NCBI GenBank assembly: GCA_003224755.1
Contig: QHZR01000050.1
Location: forward strand, 1 to 37,826
DNA: 37,826 nucleotides
DNA from: Acidobacteriota bacterium
Lineage (GTDB): Bacteria; Acidobacteriota; Terriglobia; Terriglobales; Acidobacteriaceae
Direction: 5' to 3'
Shown: piece after piece, positions 7,865 through 17,125 of the stretch
How positions within the stretch are numbered: position 1 is the first letter of the stretch
How the letters are laid out: the number at the start of each line of letters is the position of its first letter
Made by a program: the position numbers and the translations under genes
The notes under the pieces: model-generated
The model's input: the letters and a program-made list of their open reading frames with translations, nothing else
The model's database searches: none
What the model was told of the DNA's origin: nothing

Positions 7865-9340
7865 GTGATCTCAAGACGCGAATTCGTAGCGGGCTCCGCT
7901 GCTCTTGCTATTGCGTCGGCCGCTCCAGCTGCGGTCCGGAGACCTGAATTACCCCTCGTCAACGATATTCATTCGCAATTGAATCCCACCCGGGTGCTAA
8001 AAATCCTGGAACCAAAATCTTCGCAAGACGTGCAGGAGATCGTTCGTACGGCACGTAAGAACCGGCAACATATTTCAATTGCCGGCGGCCGGCACGCAAT
8101 GGGCGGGCAGCAATTTGGCACGGACACGCTCCTCATCGACATCCGAAAGATGAACCGAGTGCTGCATCTCGATCATGATCGCGGAATTGTAGAAGTAGAA
8201 GGCGGAATCGAATGGCTGGAACTTATCAATGGCTATCTCGCACTGCAGGATGGTAACGCTCAGCCGTGGGGAATTGCCCAGAAACAGACTGGCGCCGACC
8301 GGCTCACCGTCTCTGGCACCATTGCGGCCAACGCGCACGGACGCGGCCTGAAAATGAAACCATTCATTAACGATATCGAATCGTTCACGCTCGTGGATGC
8401 TTCCGGGAATGCCCGCACTTGCAGTCGAACTGAGAACTTCGAATTGTTTCGCCTGGCGCACGGAGGATACGGGCTCTTCGGCGTCGTCACATCTGTGCGA
8501 CTGCGGCTCGTGCCTCGGGTAAAGGTCGAACGAGTGGTGGAAGTGCGCGATGTCGAAGGCCTGATGCAAGCCTTTGAGAAACGTACTTCCGACGGATTTC
8601 TGTACGGCGATTTTCAGTTTTCCATCGAGCGCGATTCCGAAGACTTTCTAAGGAAAGGCGTCTTCTCCTGCTACCGGCCAGTTCCGATGGCAACTCCGAT
8701 ATCGCCAGCCCAGAAGGAATTATCCGATGAGAATTGGAGACAGCTTCTTTATCTCGCACACACCGACCAGAAAAAAGCGTTCGAGCAATACGCGAAGTAT
8801 TACCTTTCGACCAGTGGACAGGTGTACTGGTCGGACACACACCAGTTGAGCATTTATCCGGAAAACTATCACCGCGAAATTGATGCGAAGCTCCATGCTC
8901 CATATCCGGCCACGGAAATAATCACAGAGATCAATGTTCCCAGAACAATGCTGAGTGAGTTCTTTGATGAAGTGAGGGCCGACTTTCGAAAGAACAAAGT
9001 TGATTTGATCTATGGCACCGTCCGTCTAATCGAACGCGACGACGAAAGCTTTCTGGCCTGGGCGAAACAATCGTACGCCTGCACGATTTTCAACCTGCAC
9101 ACGGTCCATAGCCCCGAAGGACTGCAGCGTTCCGCGGACGCATTTCGCCGCCTTATCTCGATGGCAGCGAAGCGCGGAGGTACTTACTATTTGACCTATC
9201 ATCGGTACGCATCGCGAGAGCAGGTTGAAAACTGTTATCCGCAGTTTCCCGAGTTTCTCCAATTCAAGAAAAAGTACGATCCGGACGAGCGCTTTCAAAG
9301 CGATTGGTATCGGCATTACCGAAGCATGTTTCAGGCCTGA
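7865..9340 (+). CDS. Tat-exported FAD-binding oxidoreductase (VAO/GlcD-type)
   Basis: FAD-dependent oxidase/dehydrogenase of 491 aa with a twin-arginine signal (SRREFVAGSAALAIASAAPA), so export of the folded flavoprotein is expected. The PP-loop FAD domain follows: AGGRHAMGGQ with His77 at the place where many family members bind FAD covalently, then GTIAANAHGRG and GGYGLFGVVTSVRLRLVP. The C-terminal cap ends with KYDPDERFQSDWY. The open frame runs back to 7610, but GTG 7865 is chosen because GGGAGG lies 6 nt upstream and the Tat signal begins there. The substrate is unknown: aldonolactone, glycolate and secondary-metabolite oxidases share this fold. Confidence 0.9.
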   Translation: MISRREFVAGSAALAIASAAPAAVRRPELPLVNDIHSQLNPTRVLKILEPKSSQDVQEIVRTARKNRQHISIAGGRHAMGGQQFGTDTLLIDIRKMNRVLHLDHDRGIVEVEGGIEWLELINGYLALQDGNAQPWGIAQKQTGADRLTVSGTIAANAHGRGLKMKPFINDIESFTLVDASGNARTCSRTENFELFRLAHGGYGLFGVVTSVRLRLVPRVKVERVVEVRDVEGLMQAFEKRTSDGFLYGDFQFSIERDSEDFLRKGVFSCYRPVPMATPISPAQKELSDENWRQLLYLAHTDQKKAFEQYAKYYLSTSGQVYWSDTHQLSIYPENYHREIDAKLHAPYPATEIITEINVPRTMLSEFFDEVRADFRKNKVDLIYGTVRLIERDDESFLAWAKQSYACTIFNLHTVHSPEGLQRSADAFRRLISMAAKRGGTYYLTYHRYASREQVENCYPQFPEFLQFKKKYDPDERFQSDWYRHYRSMFQA

Positions 9341-9406
9341 GAGAACCCCGGGCGATTTCTTATTCCAGCAAACAGAATCTCACTGTACTGCCGGAGCAGA
9401 AGAGAC

Positions 9407-10219
9407 TCACTCTTTTTGGCCCTCGGGCGAGCCTTCTCTGGGATCAGTGAGCTCCATCCGCCAGACCGGCCCGCCTTCGTACAGCTGCCCTTGGAACCTG
9501 ACGAATGTCGGGGCCTCGCTCTTGATGAGCCAAAGATGAATATCCGCGGGCTGCTTTCCTACCAGCGGTGCGATTTTCCCCTTCACTCCGCCAATTTCAA
9601 TCTTGAGCAGATACTGTTGCGCTTTATATGGGACCGCACCCACGTGAAACGTGGTTTCCGGCTGTGGCGAGAAACTCACCTTTACAACACGTGGGCTGGT
9701 CGAAACCGCTACCATCGAAACGGTAGTTTGCGGCGCGCTAGGGTCAACATTTTTTGCCAGGGTCAACAGCAAACCATTGGCCAGGTCCGGCGGCAAATCT
9801 AGCCGTTTCGTAGTTAGTTTTTCTTTTCCCTCTTCAGAGGTGCGCACTGTGACGGTCCCGGCCGTCGCATCTACCCACGATTCCATCGGCTGCTTGAACG
9901 AAGGCCCTCTTTGGATTACTTGATCGCTTAACAACCGGAACTTGCCATCCTGAGTGAATTTCGTGATCTCTTCATAGAAGGACCCGTCTTTGAAATAGAA
10001 TTTCATGTCCTCCATGACGTGGTCTTTCTTAGCCACCTGTTGCAGATCGCCATAGGCGATCGGAGTGCCTTCTTCCGTGCGCAGCACCAGAAATCCCAGG
10101 CTCACCCCCTCCGTGTGACGCACAGGAATCTGCTCGGCCGTTGCGCATTCACACAGTGACGGTAGCAACAACAGAGTGAGCACGATGCAGTAGACAAATC
10201 GGATGCAAGACGATGTCAT
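9407..10219 (-). CDS. Secreted hypothetical protein
   Basis: A 270-aa protein with a clear Sec signal peptide (IVLTLLLLPSLCECATA), which could also be read as a lipobox-like region. The mature part is beta-rich and polar: GFLVLRTEEGTPIAYGDLQQ, MKFYFKDGSFYEEITKF and a C-terminal block HLWLIKSEAPTFVRFQGQLY. I do not recognise a named domain; it recalls periplasmic proteins that acidobacterial genomes annotate as hypothetical. It sits between two Tat flavoprotein genes but on the opposite strand and converges with the first, so it has its own promoter. No metal or catalytic motif stands out. Confidence 0.8.
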   Translation of the reverse strand: MTSSCIRFVYCIVLTLLLLPSLCECATAEQIPVRHTEGVSLGFLVLRTEEGTPIAYGDLQQVAKKDHVMEDMKFYFKDGSFYEEITKFTQDGKFRLLSDQVIQRGPSFKQPMESWVDATAGTVTVRTSEEGKEKLTTKRLDLPPDLANGLLLTLAKNVDPSAPQTTVSMVAVSTSPRVVKVSFSPQPETTFHVGAVPYKAQQYLLKIEIGGVKGKIAPLVGKQPADIHLWLIKSEAPTFVRFQGQLYEGGPVWRMELTDPREGSPEGQKE

Positions 10220-10359
10220 CTGGCCACTAATCTAAGATGCTGGCCGGCCTCCCCCCGGATTCCAGGTGCCGTAAGTTTCCCGCGGTTCATACGTATTTTC
10301 CTGGTGTCCTGGTTTCAGGCTTTACCAATGCAGCCGGTGACCACTAGAATTCCGACCAC

Positions 10360-11809
10360 ATGCCGATCAACCGTCGTCAATTTCTAAAGCGGGCGGGAGT
10401 GGTGACCGGCGGGCTGCATTTCGCCTTCCGCTCTGGCTGGGCAATGCCGCAAGCCGAAGTTCCCAGGAACTCGAGTGGCAAGCGAGTGGTGATACTTGGC
10501 GCGCGCCTCGCGGGGCTTTCTGCTGGATGGGAACTCAAGGAAGTCGGATACGAGATTGTAATTGTCGAGGCGCAGCTTCATCCCGGCGGCCGCGTACACA
10601 CGATCCGGGAAGGACTCTCCGACGATCTTTACTCGGAGGCTGGTGCCGGACGCATTCCGAATACACATGCAATTACTCTCCAATGGGTGAACCATTTTGG
10701 ACTTGAGCTGGAACCGTTCTTCCCTAAGGAACTCTCGGAAATTGCGTTGCTCAAAGGCAAACGGGTCAAAATACCCGTGGGAAAGCCCGTGGACATGTCG
10801 CAAGTTCCTCTTGAGCTCACTCCTGATGAGCATCGCGTGGGTCTAGCTGGCCTCGACGAGCACTATTACGGCGAAACTATGCGCAAGATCGGCGACGCCA
10901 TCCGCGAGGACTGGCCGCCGGAGATAGCACGGCTCGGCGATGTCAGCATGAAGGACTTCCTGCGCCAGTGTGGAGCGTCAGACGATGCAATCCACTATTT
11001 GCTTTTTGGTTTCGAAGAAGACGCTGCGCTCGATTTCATGCGCGATGCCTACAGTCACCACACCGAGTCGCTGTCAAAGATCAAAGGCGGCAACGATCAG
11101 CTGCCGCGCGCATTTGCAGCCAAACTCAGTGACGCGATCCGCTATAGCTGCGTGGTCGAACACATCGAAAGAGCTGAATCGAAAGTGACGAATCGCGTAC
11201 CGACGCGCCGGAATGCTCGACCATGTCAAGGCCGATGCTGTCATCTGCACTATCCCGTTCGGTGTATTGCGACACATCGCGGTCACGCCCGATTGGTCTC
11301 CCGAGAAACGCAAAGTGATTGATGGACTGGTTTACGGTCCGGTGGTACGCACGACGTTTCAGGTAAGTCGCCGTTACTGGGAAGATGAGGGCTTGAACGG
11401 CTTCGGTTCTTCCGACAGGAATTTCGAAGTATGGCACCCGACCTACGGTAAGTCTGGCAGGCGCGGCCTGCTGCAGTCGTATTGTTACGAGGATTACGCC
11501 CACCGCCTCGACCAACTTGATCAGGCGGAAAGAATGCAGCAAGTCATCGCCGACATGAATGAAGTTCATCCTGGGCTCCGCCAGCACCTGGAGACTGTGG
11601 TGACAAAATCGTGGGCCAACGATCCATACCAGCACGGTGCCTACGTCGTCTATCATCCCCACCAACGGCAGTGGTATCCCGCCATTTGCCGGCGCGAAGG
11701 CAAAATTTGGTTTGCCGGCGAGCATGCCTCCCCGTGGCCGGGATGGATGCAGGGCGCGATTGCGTCCGGCATGAAAGCTGCTCGCGAAGTCAGTGGGGCA
11801 CTCGGGTAA
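10360..11809 (+). pseudogene. Tat-exported flavin amine oxidase, frameshifted
   Basis: Flavin-containing monoamine oxidase family. ATG 10360 gives a Tat signal (NRRQFLKRAGVVTGG) and an FAD domain (VIVEAQLHPGGRVHTIREG). The first frame continues correctly to about residue 277 (ERAESKVT) and then degenerates, stopping at 11322. The next frame resumes with YRRAGMLDHVKADAVICTIP and runs through FAGEHASPWPGWMQGAIASG, the FAD-clasping C-terminal motif, to TAA 11809. Removing one A near 11191 joins them into about 482 aa. The Rossmann motif is also altered: GARLAG where the family has GxGxxG, the second Gly being Arg. The substitution together with the indel argues for real decay rather than a read error alone. 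Confidence 0.82.
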
Positions 11810-11939
11810 TTTTTCTTCTCAAGTAGAATAATAAGGACTTGCACCCGACGCTCTATTCAACTGACGGCTGCTCCACCCTTTGCGGTTTTCAAAGGGTGTG
11901 CAGAAGCGGAATGTCGTACTCACCCGGCAGGAGCACCGC

Positions 11940-13784
11940 ATGCGCCAACTGACGCGCCTTCTGCGCTTCCTGGTGCCTTATTGGTGGCAGTTCATTCCCT
12001 CGGTTTTGTTATTAGCGGCCGTCGGATTCTTCGACGCATTCCGCGTATTGCTGGTCGGGCCCATTCTCGACCGGGTTTTGAATCCTGCCTCCGGCTCGGA
12101 AAACATTCTGCTGTTCACTATTCCTCATACTCATCGCACTATCTACCTACAGCGTTTCGTTCCCTCTCACTTTCACAATGCGTGGACCGTCGTTGCGTTT
12201 GCGTTTGTGGCTTCCACGATCCTCAAGGGAATCTTCGATTACGCGGGCACGTACCTTGTGAACTACGCGGGATACGGACTGATCACTGACCTTCGCAATT
12301 CGCTCTACAACTCTGTCTTGCGCCGATCAGCCGCATTTTTTCAGAAGCACACCACCGGAACTTTGGTTTCGACCATTGTCAATGACATTGAGCGCGTTCA
12401 GTTTGCGATGTCCAGCGTTCTAGCTGAGTCCCTCCAGCAACTGTTCACCTTCATTTTCACGGTTGCCGTGGTGATTATGAAGGGGAAGGAACTCTCGTGG
12501 CTGCTGCTTCTGTTCGTCCCATTCGTCATTTTCTCGGCTTGGAAAATCGGGCATCGTGTCCGAAGCACGACTCGTGGCGGTCAAGACAAGCTTGCGGATA
12601 TCCAAAACATTCTTCACGAGACCATCACGGGCAACCGCATCGTGAAGGCCTTTGGCATGGAGGCATGGGAATTCGCGAAATTTAAACGAGCTGCCCAACG
12701 CCTCTTTCGAGCAAATTTGCGCTCGGTCGCAGCTTCTTCCATAAGTTCCCCCCTCATGGATATTTTCGGGGCGATCGCTATCGCCCTGCTCTTGCTGCTT
12801 GGCCGCGAGCAGATCGTTCATGGGGGGATGACCACGGGCGACTTCTTTGTTTTCATTGTTGCCGTTTTCAGGCTATACGACCCCGTTCGCAAGTTCGCTC
12901 TTTTCTATAACAACTTTCAGCAGGCAATTGGCGCTTCCTCAGAAATTTTCAAATTCATGGATGTGCAGGACGAGGTTCGCGAAAAACCCGGCGCTCCTGC
13001 ACTGCCGCCGTTCTCGAAAAAGATCAGTATTGAGAATGTGAGCTTTTGCTACGAGTCGGAAGGCGTGCAGCGAGAGGTCCTTCGCAAGATCAATCTGGAC
13101 GTAAAAGCGGGAGAGATACTCGCACTGGTCGGATCGAGCGGTGCGGGCAAAAGCACGCTGGTTTCGCTGGTTCCCCGCTTCTTTGACGTGACCTCAGGCC
13201 GAATTGCCATTGATGGCCAGAACGTTCGCGATGTCTCGGTCGCATCCATTCGCTCTCAGATCGGAGTCGTCACACAAGAAACGGTGCTCTTTAATGACAC
13301 TGTGCGCAATAACATTGCGTACGGCCAACCTGGAATTCCGCAGAAGCAGGTCGAAACGGCAGCACGCGCGGCGCTGGCGCATGACTTTATTATGGAACTG
13401 CCTAACGGATATGAAACGGTTATCGGCGAAAAGGGCGTGCGGCTTTCCGGCGGCGAACGTCAGCGCATTGCCATCGCGCGTGCCCTGCTCAAGAACGCGC
13501 CCATTCTGATCCTCGACGAAGCGACTTCGGCCCTCGATAGCGAATCTGAAGCGCTGGTCCAATCGGCGCTGGGAAATCTAATGGCGGGACGCACCGTGGT
13601 CGTGATTGCACACCGCCTCTCCACTGTGCGCCGCGCGGATAGAATCGTAGTTCTTGACAATGGAACAATTGCAGATATAGGAACGCACGAAGAGCTGATG
13701 CAAAAACTCGGCACTTACCGCCGTCTATATGAGCTCCAATTCATCGACGTGGAAGTTCCGCGTGTGGGAGCAGTTACCCGATGA
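11940..13784 (+). CDS. ABC exporter, MsbA/lipid flippase type
   Basis: Half-transporter of 614 aa, fused membrane domain plus ATPase, working as a homodimer in the inner membrane. Six helices lie in the first 320 residues (FIPSVLLLAAVGFFDAFRVL, AIAIALLLLLGREQ). The ATPase domain has Walker A GSSGAGKST (398-406), signature LSGGERQR (from 502), Walker B ILILDEATSALD (from 521) and the H-loop AHRLST. The start at ATG 11940 is chosen over the longer frame (11880) because CAGGAG is 7 nt upstream and the first helix follows soon after. Its stop overlaps the yicC start (ATGA). The similarity and its place before yicC/gmk fit a lipid A-core flippase, but the substrate is not proven. Confidence 0.9.
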   Translation: MRQLTRLLRFLVPYWWQFIPSVLLLAAVGFFDAFRVLLVGPILDRVLNPASGSENILLFTIPHTHRTIYLQRFVPSHFHNAWTVVAFAFVASTILKGIFDYAGTYLVNYAGYGLITDLRNSLYNSVLRRSAAFFQKHTTGTLVSTIVNDIERVQFAMSSVLAESLQQLFTFIFTVAVVIMKGKELSWLLLLFVPFVIFSAWKIGHRVRSTTRGGQDKLADIQNILHETITGNRIVKAFGMEAWEFAKFKRAAQRLFRANLRSVAASSISSPLMDIFGAIAIALLLLLGREQIVHGGMTTGDFFVFIVAVFRLYDPVRKFALFYNNFQQAIGASSEIFKFMDVQDEVREKPGAPALPPFSKKISIENVSFCYESEGVQREVLRKINLDVKAGEILALVGSSGAGKSTLVSLVPRFFDVTSGRIAIDGQNVRDVSVASIRSQIGVVTQETVLFNDTVRNNIAYGQPGIPQKQVETAARAALAHDFIMELPNGYETVIGEKGVRLSGGERQRIAIARALLKNAPILILDEATSALDSESEALVQSALGNLMAGRTVVVIAHRLSTVRRADRIVVLDNGTIADIGTHEELMQKLGTYRRLYELQFIDVEVPRVGAVTR

Positions 13785-14671
13785 CTCCAATCCGTTCTAT
13801 GACCGGTTTCGCTCAGGTTAAAGGCCAGATCGATGGAGGCGCGGCTTTCAGTCTCTCCATCAAGTCTGTGAACCACCGCTTTCTCGACCTTCATTTCAGG
13901 CTGCCGGCGAACACCGATACGCTCGAAGTGTCGCTGCGGCGCGTGCTTAAAGAAGAGCTCGCGCGCGGCCACGTGGATGTGAATCTCTCATTCGAGCAAG
14001 CTGGGAGTGTGCCTCTCACACTCAACCGACAACTGGTTGCAACATACGTACAGGCATTTCGCGCCGCCGCCATCGAAGCCGGCATCGCCGCCGAACCAGA
14101 TCTGAACGCGGTGCTCCGCCTTCCTGGTGCGCTTGATTCGAACGCCGCGCCTGCCGATGCTGAACTCACACCTGCCGTGCTCGCAAAAATTAATGAGGCC
14201 CTCCTAAACTTGAATCGTATGCGCGAAGAGGAAGGCCGCGCCATGGATCGAGAGCTTCGAGAACGATTGGCTCACCTGCAGTCGGGCTGCACTGAGGTAC
14301 GCAAACATCGCGAGACCGTGCTCAAAACGTATTCCGAGAGGCTAAAATCGCGCTTGCAGGAATGGCTCGGGGCATCGGTTGATCCGGACCGGATTGTTCA
14401 GGAAGCGGCGCTGCTCGCCGACCGCAGCGACATTCAGGAGGAACTTGTCCGCCTTGAAAACCACGTGCAGCATTTTCTCGGATTGCTTGACGCTGGCGGC
14501 GAGGTGGGCAAGAAGCTGGACTTCCTCCTGCAGGAAATGAATCGGGAGGCGAACACTTTGCTTTCAAAAACCTCTGGCCTGGCCGGAGATGCAGTACGCA
14601 TAACCGAAGCGGGACTCGCCATGAAGTCCGACATCGAGAAAGCGCGCGAACAAGTGCAAAATATCGAATAA
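13781..14671 (+). CDS. yicC: YicC/YloC-family endoribonuclease
   Basis: A 296-aa protein of the YicC family, shown in E. coli and Bacillus to act as an endoribonuclease. The N-terminus IRSMTGFAQVKGQIDGG is the family hallmark (SMTGF). NHRFLDLHFRLP and the C-terminal block GKKLDFLLQEMNREANTL, then SKTSGLAGDAVRITEAGLAM, are the conserved catalytic-region motifs. The length is standard. It overlaps the ABC exporter gene by 4 nt and is followed after 2 nt by gmk. The yicC-gmk-rpoZ-coaBC order is found in many phyla. Confidence 0.95.
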   Translation: MTPIRSMTGFAQVKGQIDGGAAFSLSIKSVNHRFLDLHFRLPANTDTLEVSLRRVLKEELARGHVDVNLSFEQAGSVPLTLNRQLVATYVQAFRAAAIEAGIAAEPDLNAVLRLPGALDSNAAPADAELTPAVLAKINEALLNLNRMREEEGRAMDRELRERLAHLQSGCTEVRKHRETVLKTYSERLKSRLQEWLGASVDPDRIVQEAALLADRSDIQEELVRLENHVQHFLGLLDAGGEVGKKLDFLLQEMNREANTLLSKTSGLAGDAVRITEAGLAMKSDIEKAREQVQNIE

Positions 14672-14673
14672 GG

Positions 14674-15351
14674 ATGACGACTATCTTCATCATCTCCGCG
14701 CCCTCCGGATCAGGTAAATCAACGCTGGTTAACGTAGTTCGATGTACCCTGCCGAATCTTGAATTCTCAATTTCCTACACGACCCGCGAGCCGCGCGGAG
14801 CTGAAAAGAACGGCTGCGAATATTTTTTTATTACGCGCGAACAATTCGAAGAGATGATTCGTGATGACGAATTTCTGGAACGTGCGAACGTGTTCGGCAA
14901 CTATTACGGCACCGCGAAACGGTTCCTGAACAAGGCTGCAGCAGACGGCAAAGACCTGCTGCTCGATATTGACGTCCAGGGTGCCCAGCAGATCAAAGCA
15001 AAGCTTCCGGAGGCGGTGAGTGTTTTCATTTTGCCGCCGAATCGTGCGGAACTAGAACGACGATTACGCGAACGCAGCCAGGATTCTGAGGAAGTAATCC
15101 AGAAACGGCTCAAGGCCGCCGGTCGCGAGATTGAGAATTACTGGAAATACGACTATATTTTGGTGAACGACCGCCTGGAGGACTCTGTGGATACGCTCAA
15201 CGCTATTCTGTTGTCGGAGCGGCTCCGGCGCAACGGGCGGGCGGACGCCAGTTTGAGTGCGCGGGCTGATTCGTGCCGCCTCGAACAGATTCGCGAACGG
15301 ATTCAGCCAATCTTACGGTCCTTCGGAGATACGGCTGCCAGCGGGCAGTGA
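14674..15351 (+). CDS. gmk: Guanylate kinase
   Basis: Cytosolic enzyme converting GMP and ATP to GDP and ADP. The P-loop is SAPSGSGKST at residues 8-17. The GMP-binding segment SISYTTREPRGAEKNG has the conserved Arg and Tyr residues, followed by YFFITREQFEEMI. The lid/catalytic segment is DIDVQGAQQIK. The length is 225 aa against about 205 in E. coli, the extra residues forming a polar C-terminal tail (ADASLSARADSCRLEQIRER). The ATG overlaps a purine-rich stretch at the yicC end, so translation is probably coupled. Confidence 0.97.
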   Translation: MTTIFIISAPSGSGKSTLVNVVRCTLPNLEFSISYTTREPRGAEKNGCEYFFITREQFEEMIRDDEFLERANVFGNYYGTAKRFLNKAAADGKDLLLDIDVQGAQQIKAKLPEAVSVFILPPNRAELERRLRERSQDSEEVIQKRLKAAGREIENYWKYDYILVNDRLEDSVDTLNAILLSERLRRNGRADASLSARADSCRLEQIRERIQPILRSFGDTAASGQ

Positions 15352-15367
15352 TGCAGGGGAGAATCAA

Positions 15368-15604
15368 ATGAAGTTGATTGATGGTTTCGACAGCAACTAT
15401 AGGTACATCCTGGTCGCAGCGCGGCGTGCTCGCCAACTCCAGGGTGGAGCGCCGCCCGTAATTGACACCCATTCCCGCAAGCCCTGCCGGATCGCACAAG
15501 ATGAAATCAAGGCAGGCAAAGTGAAGTGGGTCATTCCGGAAGTGCCTGCTTCCGCCGCCGAAGTTGCCGGCGAATTGCTCGACCAGGCCATGGGGGAAAG
15601 TTAA
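15368..15604 (+). CDS. rpoZ: RNA polymerase omega subunit
   Basis: Small subunit (78 aa) that helps fold and hold the beta' subunit of RNA polymerase. Recognisable omega features are SNYRYILVAARRARQL near the start, corresponding to the usual RFxLVxxAxxRAxQL, and the motif APPVIDTHSRKPCRIAQDEI. The open frame begins at 15257, but the ATG at 15368 is right: it is preceded by GGGGAGA at good spacing and gives the normal N-terminus. It lies 16 nt after gmk. The following gap to coaBC holds a palindrome-rich dispersed repeat. Confidence 0.93.
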   Translation: MKLIDGFDSNYRYILVAARRARQLQGGAPPVIDTHSRKPCRIAQDEIKAGKVKWVIPEVPASAAEVAGELLDQAMGES

Positions 15605-15618
15605 GCTGCGAGCATTGA

Positions 15619-15690
15619 GCTTCGAGCCGTGAGCGAACTGTGCACAGTTTCGTTGCGCCTACCTCCCGAGTGCAATGGCTCGCTCGAAGC
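15619..15690. repeat. Nested palindromes between rpoZ and coaBC
   Basis: Outer arms GCTTCGAGC (15619-15627) and GCTCGAAGC (15682-15690) are perfect reverse complements. Between them lies a perfect 14-bp palindrome AACTGTGCACAGTT (15636-15649). AGCTC/GAGC words abound, as in a related stretch just after coaBC (about 16923-16950). It could form an RNA hairpin separating omega from coaBC expression. Confidence 0.6.
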
Positions 15691-15715
15691 GCATAGCTCA
15701 TAGCTAGTTGTTCTC

Positions 15716-16930
15716 ATGAAAATTGCACTCGGAGTTTGCGGCGGAATCGCGGCCTACAAATCCGCCGAGATCGCTCGCCTTCTTCAAGATCGAGGCATCC
15801 GCGTTCAGGTCGTCATGACCGCCTCGGCGCAAGAGTTTGTTCGTCCTCTTACCTTCGCTGCTCTCTCCGGAGAAAAGGTCATCACCAACATGTTTGTGGC
15901 GGAGGCCAACGCAGAGCCAAACATAGATTCCGCCATCGAGCACATCGCAGTCGCGCAATCCATTGACGCTTTGCTGGTCGCGCCTGCAACCGCTGACGTA
16001 ATCGCCAAGTTCGCGCAGGGGCTTGCCAATGATTTTCTGACGACTCTGTATTTGGCGACCACAGCGCCGGTCGTCGTTGCTCCGGCGATGAACGTGAATA
16101 TGTGGGACCATCCGGCCACGCAGCAGAACCTTGAGGTCCTTCGCAAGCGCGGGGTGAAGATTGTAGAACCGGGCAGCGGATATCTCGCCTGCGGAATGAC
16201 GGGCCCGGGCCGTCTCGCGGAAAGCGATGCGATTGTGGCAGCTACGCTCGATGCACTCGGGGCGGCGCAGGACTTGGTCGGCGAAACAGTTCTCATCACC
16301 GCTGGCCCAACCCGGGAAAAAATTGATCCGGTACGGTATTTAACGAATCGGTCGTCGGGCCGCATGGGATATGCACTCGCAGAAGCCGCGATTCGGCGCG
16401 GCGCGCGCGTTCTGCTTGTGACCGGGCCGACGGCCCTCAAGCCTCCTTCCGCGGCGGAAGTGACCGCAGTCGAATCGGCCAGCCAAATGCGTGACGCTGT
16501 GCTGAGGTTGTTGCCCGAAGCGTCGGTCGTAATTAAAGCGGCGGCCGTTTCCGACTACACCATCAGTAATCCTCCCGATCATAAAATCAAACGCACGGGA
16601 CCGATGACATTGGAACTCTCACCGGCAACAGACATCCTCGCCGAAATTGCACGGCGGAAGGCTTCGCAGATTGTCATCGGTTTCGCCGCGGAAACTCAGG
16701 ACGTACTCGAAAATGCACGCAAGAAGCTTCTCGCGAAATCGCTCGATGCGATTGTCGTAAATGATGTTTCCCGCGAAGGCATCGGCTTCGACTCGGAGAG
16801 AAATGCAGTAACGATCCTCACGGCCGACGAGACCCTAAACGTGCCAGAAATGACGAAATGGGAAGTTGCGCAGTGCGTGCTGGATTGTGCGGTGAATCTC
16901 AGGAAGAAGCTCGTACCTACTAGCTCGTAG
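15716..16930 (+). CDS. coaBC: Bifunctional phosphopantothenoylcysteine decarboxylase/synthase
   Basis: Two consecutive coenzyme A biosynthesis steps: CoaB joins 4'-phosphopantothenate to cysteine (CTP-dependent) and CoaC decarboxylates the product with FMN. The N-terminal flavodoxin-like CoaC half starts IALGVCGGIAAYKSAEIARL and has the PAMNVNMWDHPATQQN motif. The flexible active-site flap is LACGMTGPGRLAE with Cys159, matching E. coli Cys158. The C-terminal CoaB half begins ITAGPTREKIDPVRYLTNRS and contains AAVSDY and the substrate-lysine region HKIKR. The length of 404 aa is normal. The start at ATG 15716 has no strong Shine-Dalgarno. Confidence 0.96.
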   Translation: MKIALGVCGGIAAYKSAEIARLLQDRGIRVQVVMTASAQEFVRPLTFAALSGEKVITNMFVAEANAEPNIDSAIEHIAVAQSIDALLVAPATADVIAKFAQGLANDFLTTLYLATTAPVVVAPAMNVNMWDHPATQQNLEVLRKRGVKIVEPGSGYLACGMTGPGRLAESDAIVAATLDALGAAQDLVGETVLITAGPTREKIDPVRYLTNRSSGRMGYALAEAAIRRGARVLLVTGPTALKPPSAAEVTAVESASQMRDAVLRLLPEASVVIKAAAVSDYTISNPPDHKIKRTGPMTLELSPATDILAEIARRKASQIVIGFAAETQDVLENARKKLLAKSLDAIVVNDVSREGIGFDSERNAVTILTADETLNVPEMTKWEVAQCVLDCAVNLRKKLVPTSS

Positions 16931-16986
16931 TTGCGAGTTCGCAGCTTCGGGCGATTTCCTCTGCCTTACGTTCCCTCAAGGCTCCA

Positions 16987-17065
16987 GCCCCGTAGGGGCG
17001 GAACATGTTAGCCCAGGACGTAAGTCCTGGGTAATATGCGAAGACAAGCCAAGTCCCGGAGGGAC
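16987..17065. repeat. Triple-hairpin dispersed repeat, copy 1
   Basis: Three hairpins in series: GCCCC-GTA-GGGGC (16987-16999), CCCAGGAC-GTAA-GTCCTGGG (17012-17031) and GTCCC-GGA-GGGAC (17053-17065). It lies between coaBC and the uracil-DNA glycosylase gene. Two more copies (19731, 30658) have the same order of hairpins with changed but still paired bases. Confidence 0.8.
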
Positions 17066-17125
17066 GACACAGGCGCACGCGAAGAAGATAATATTTTTTC
17101 AAGGTTCGGTTTAGAATCGGAGGCA

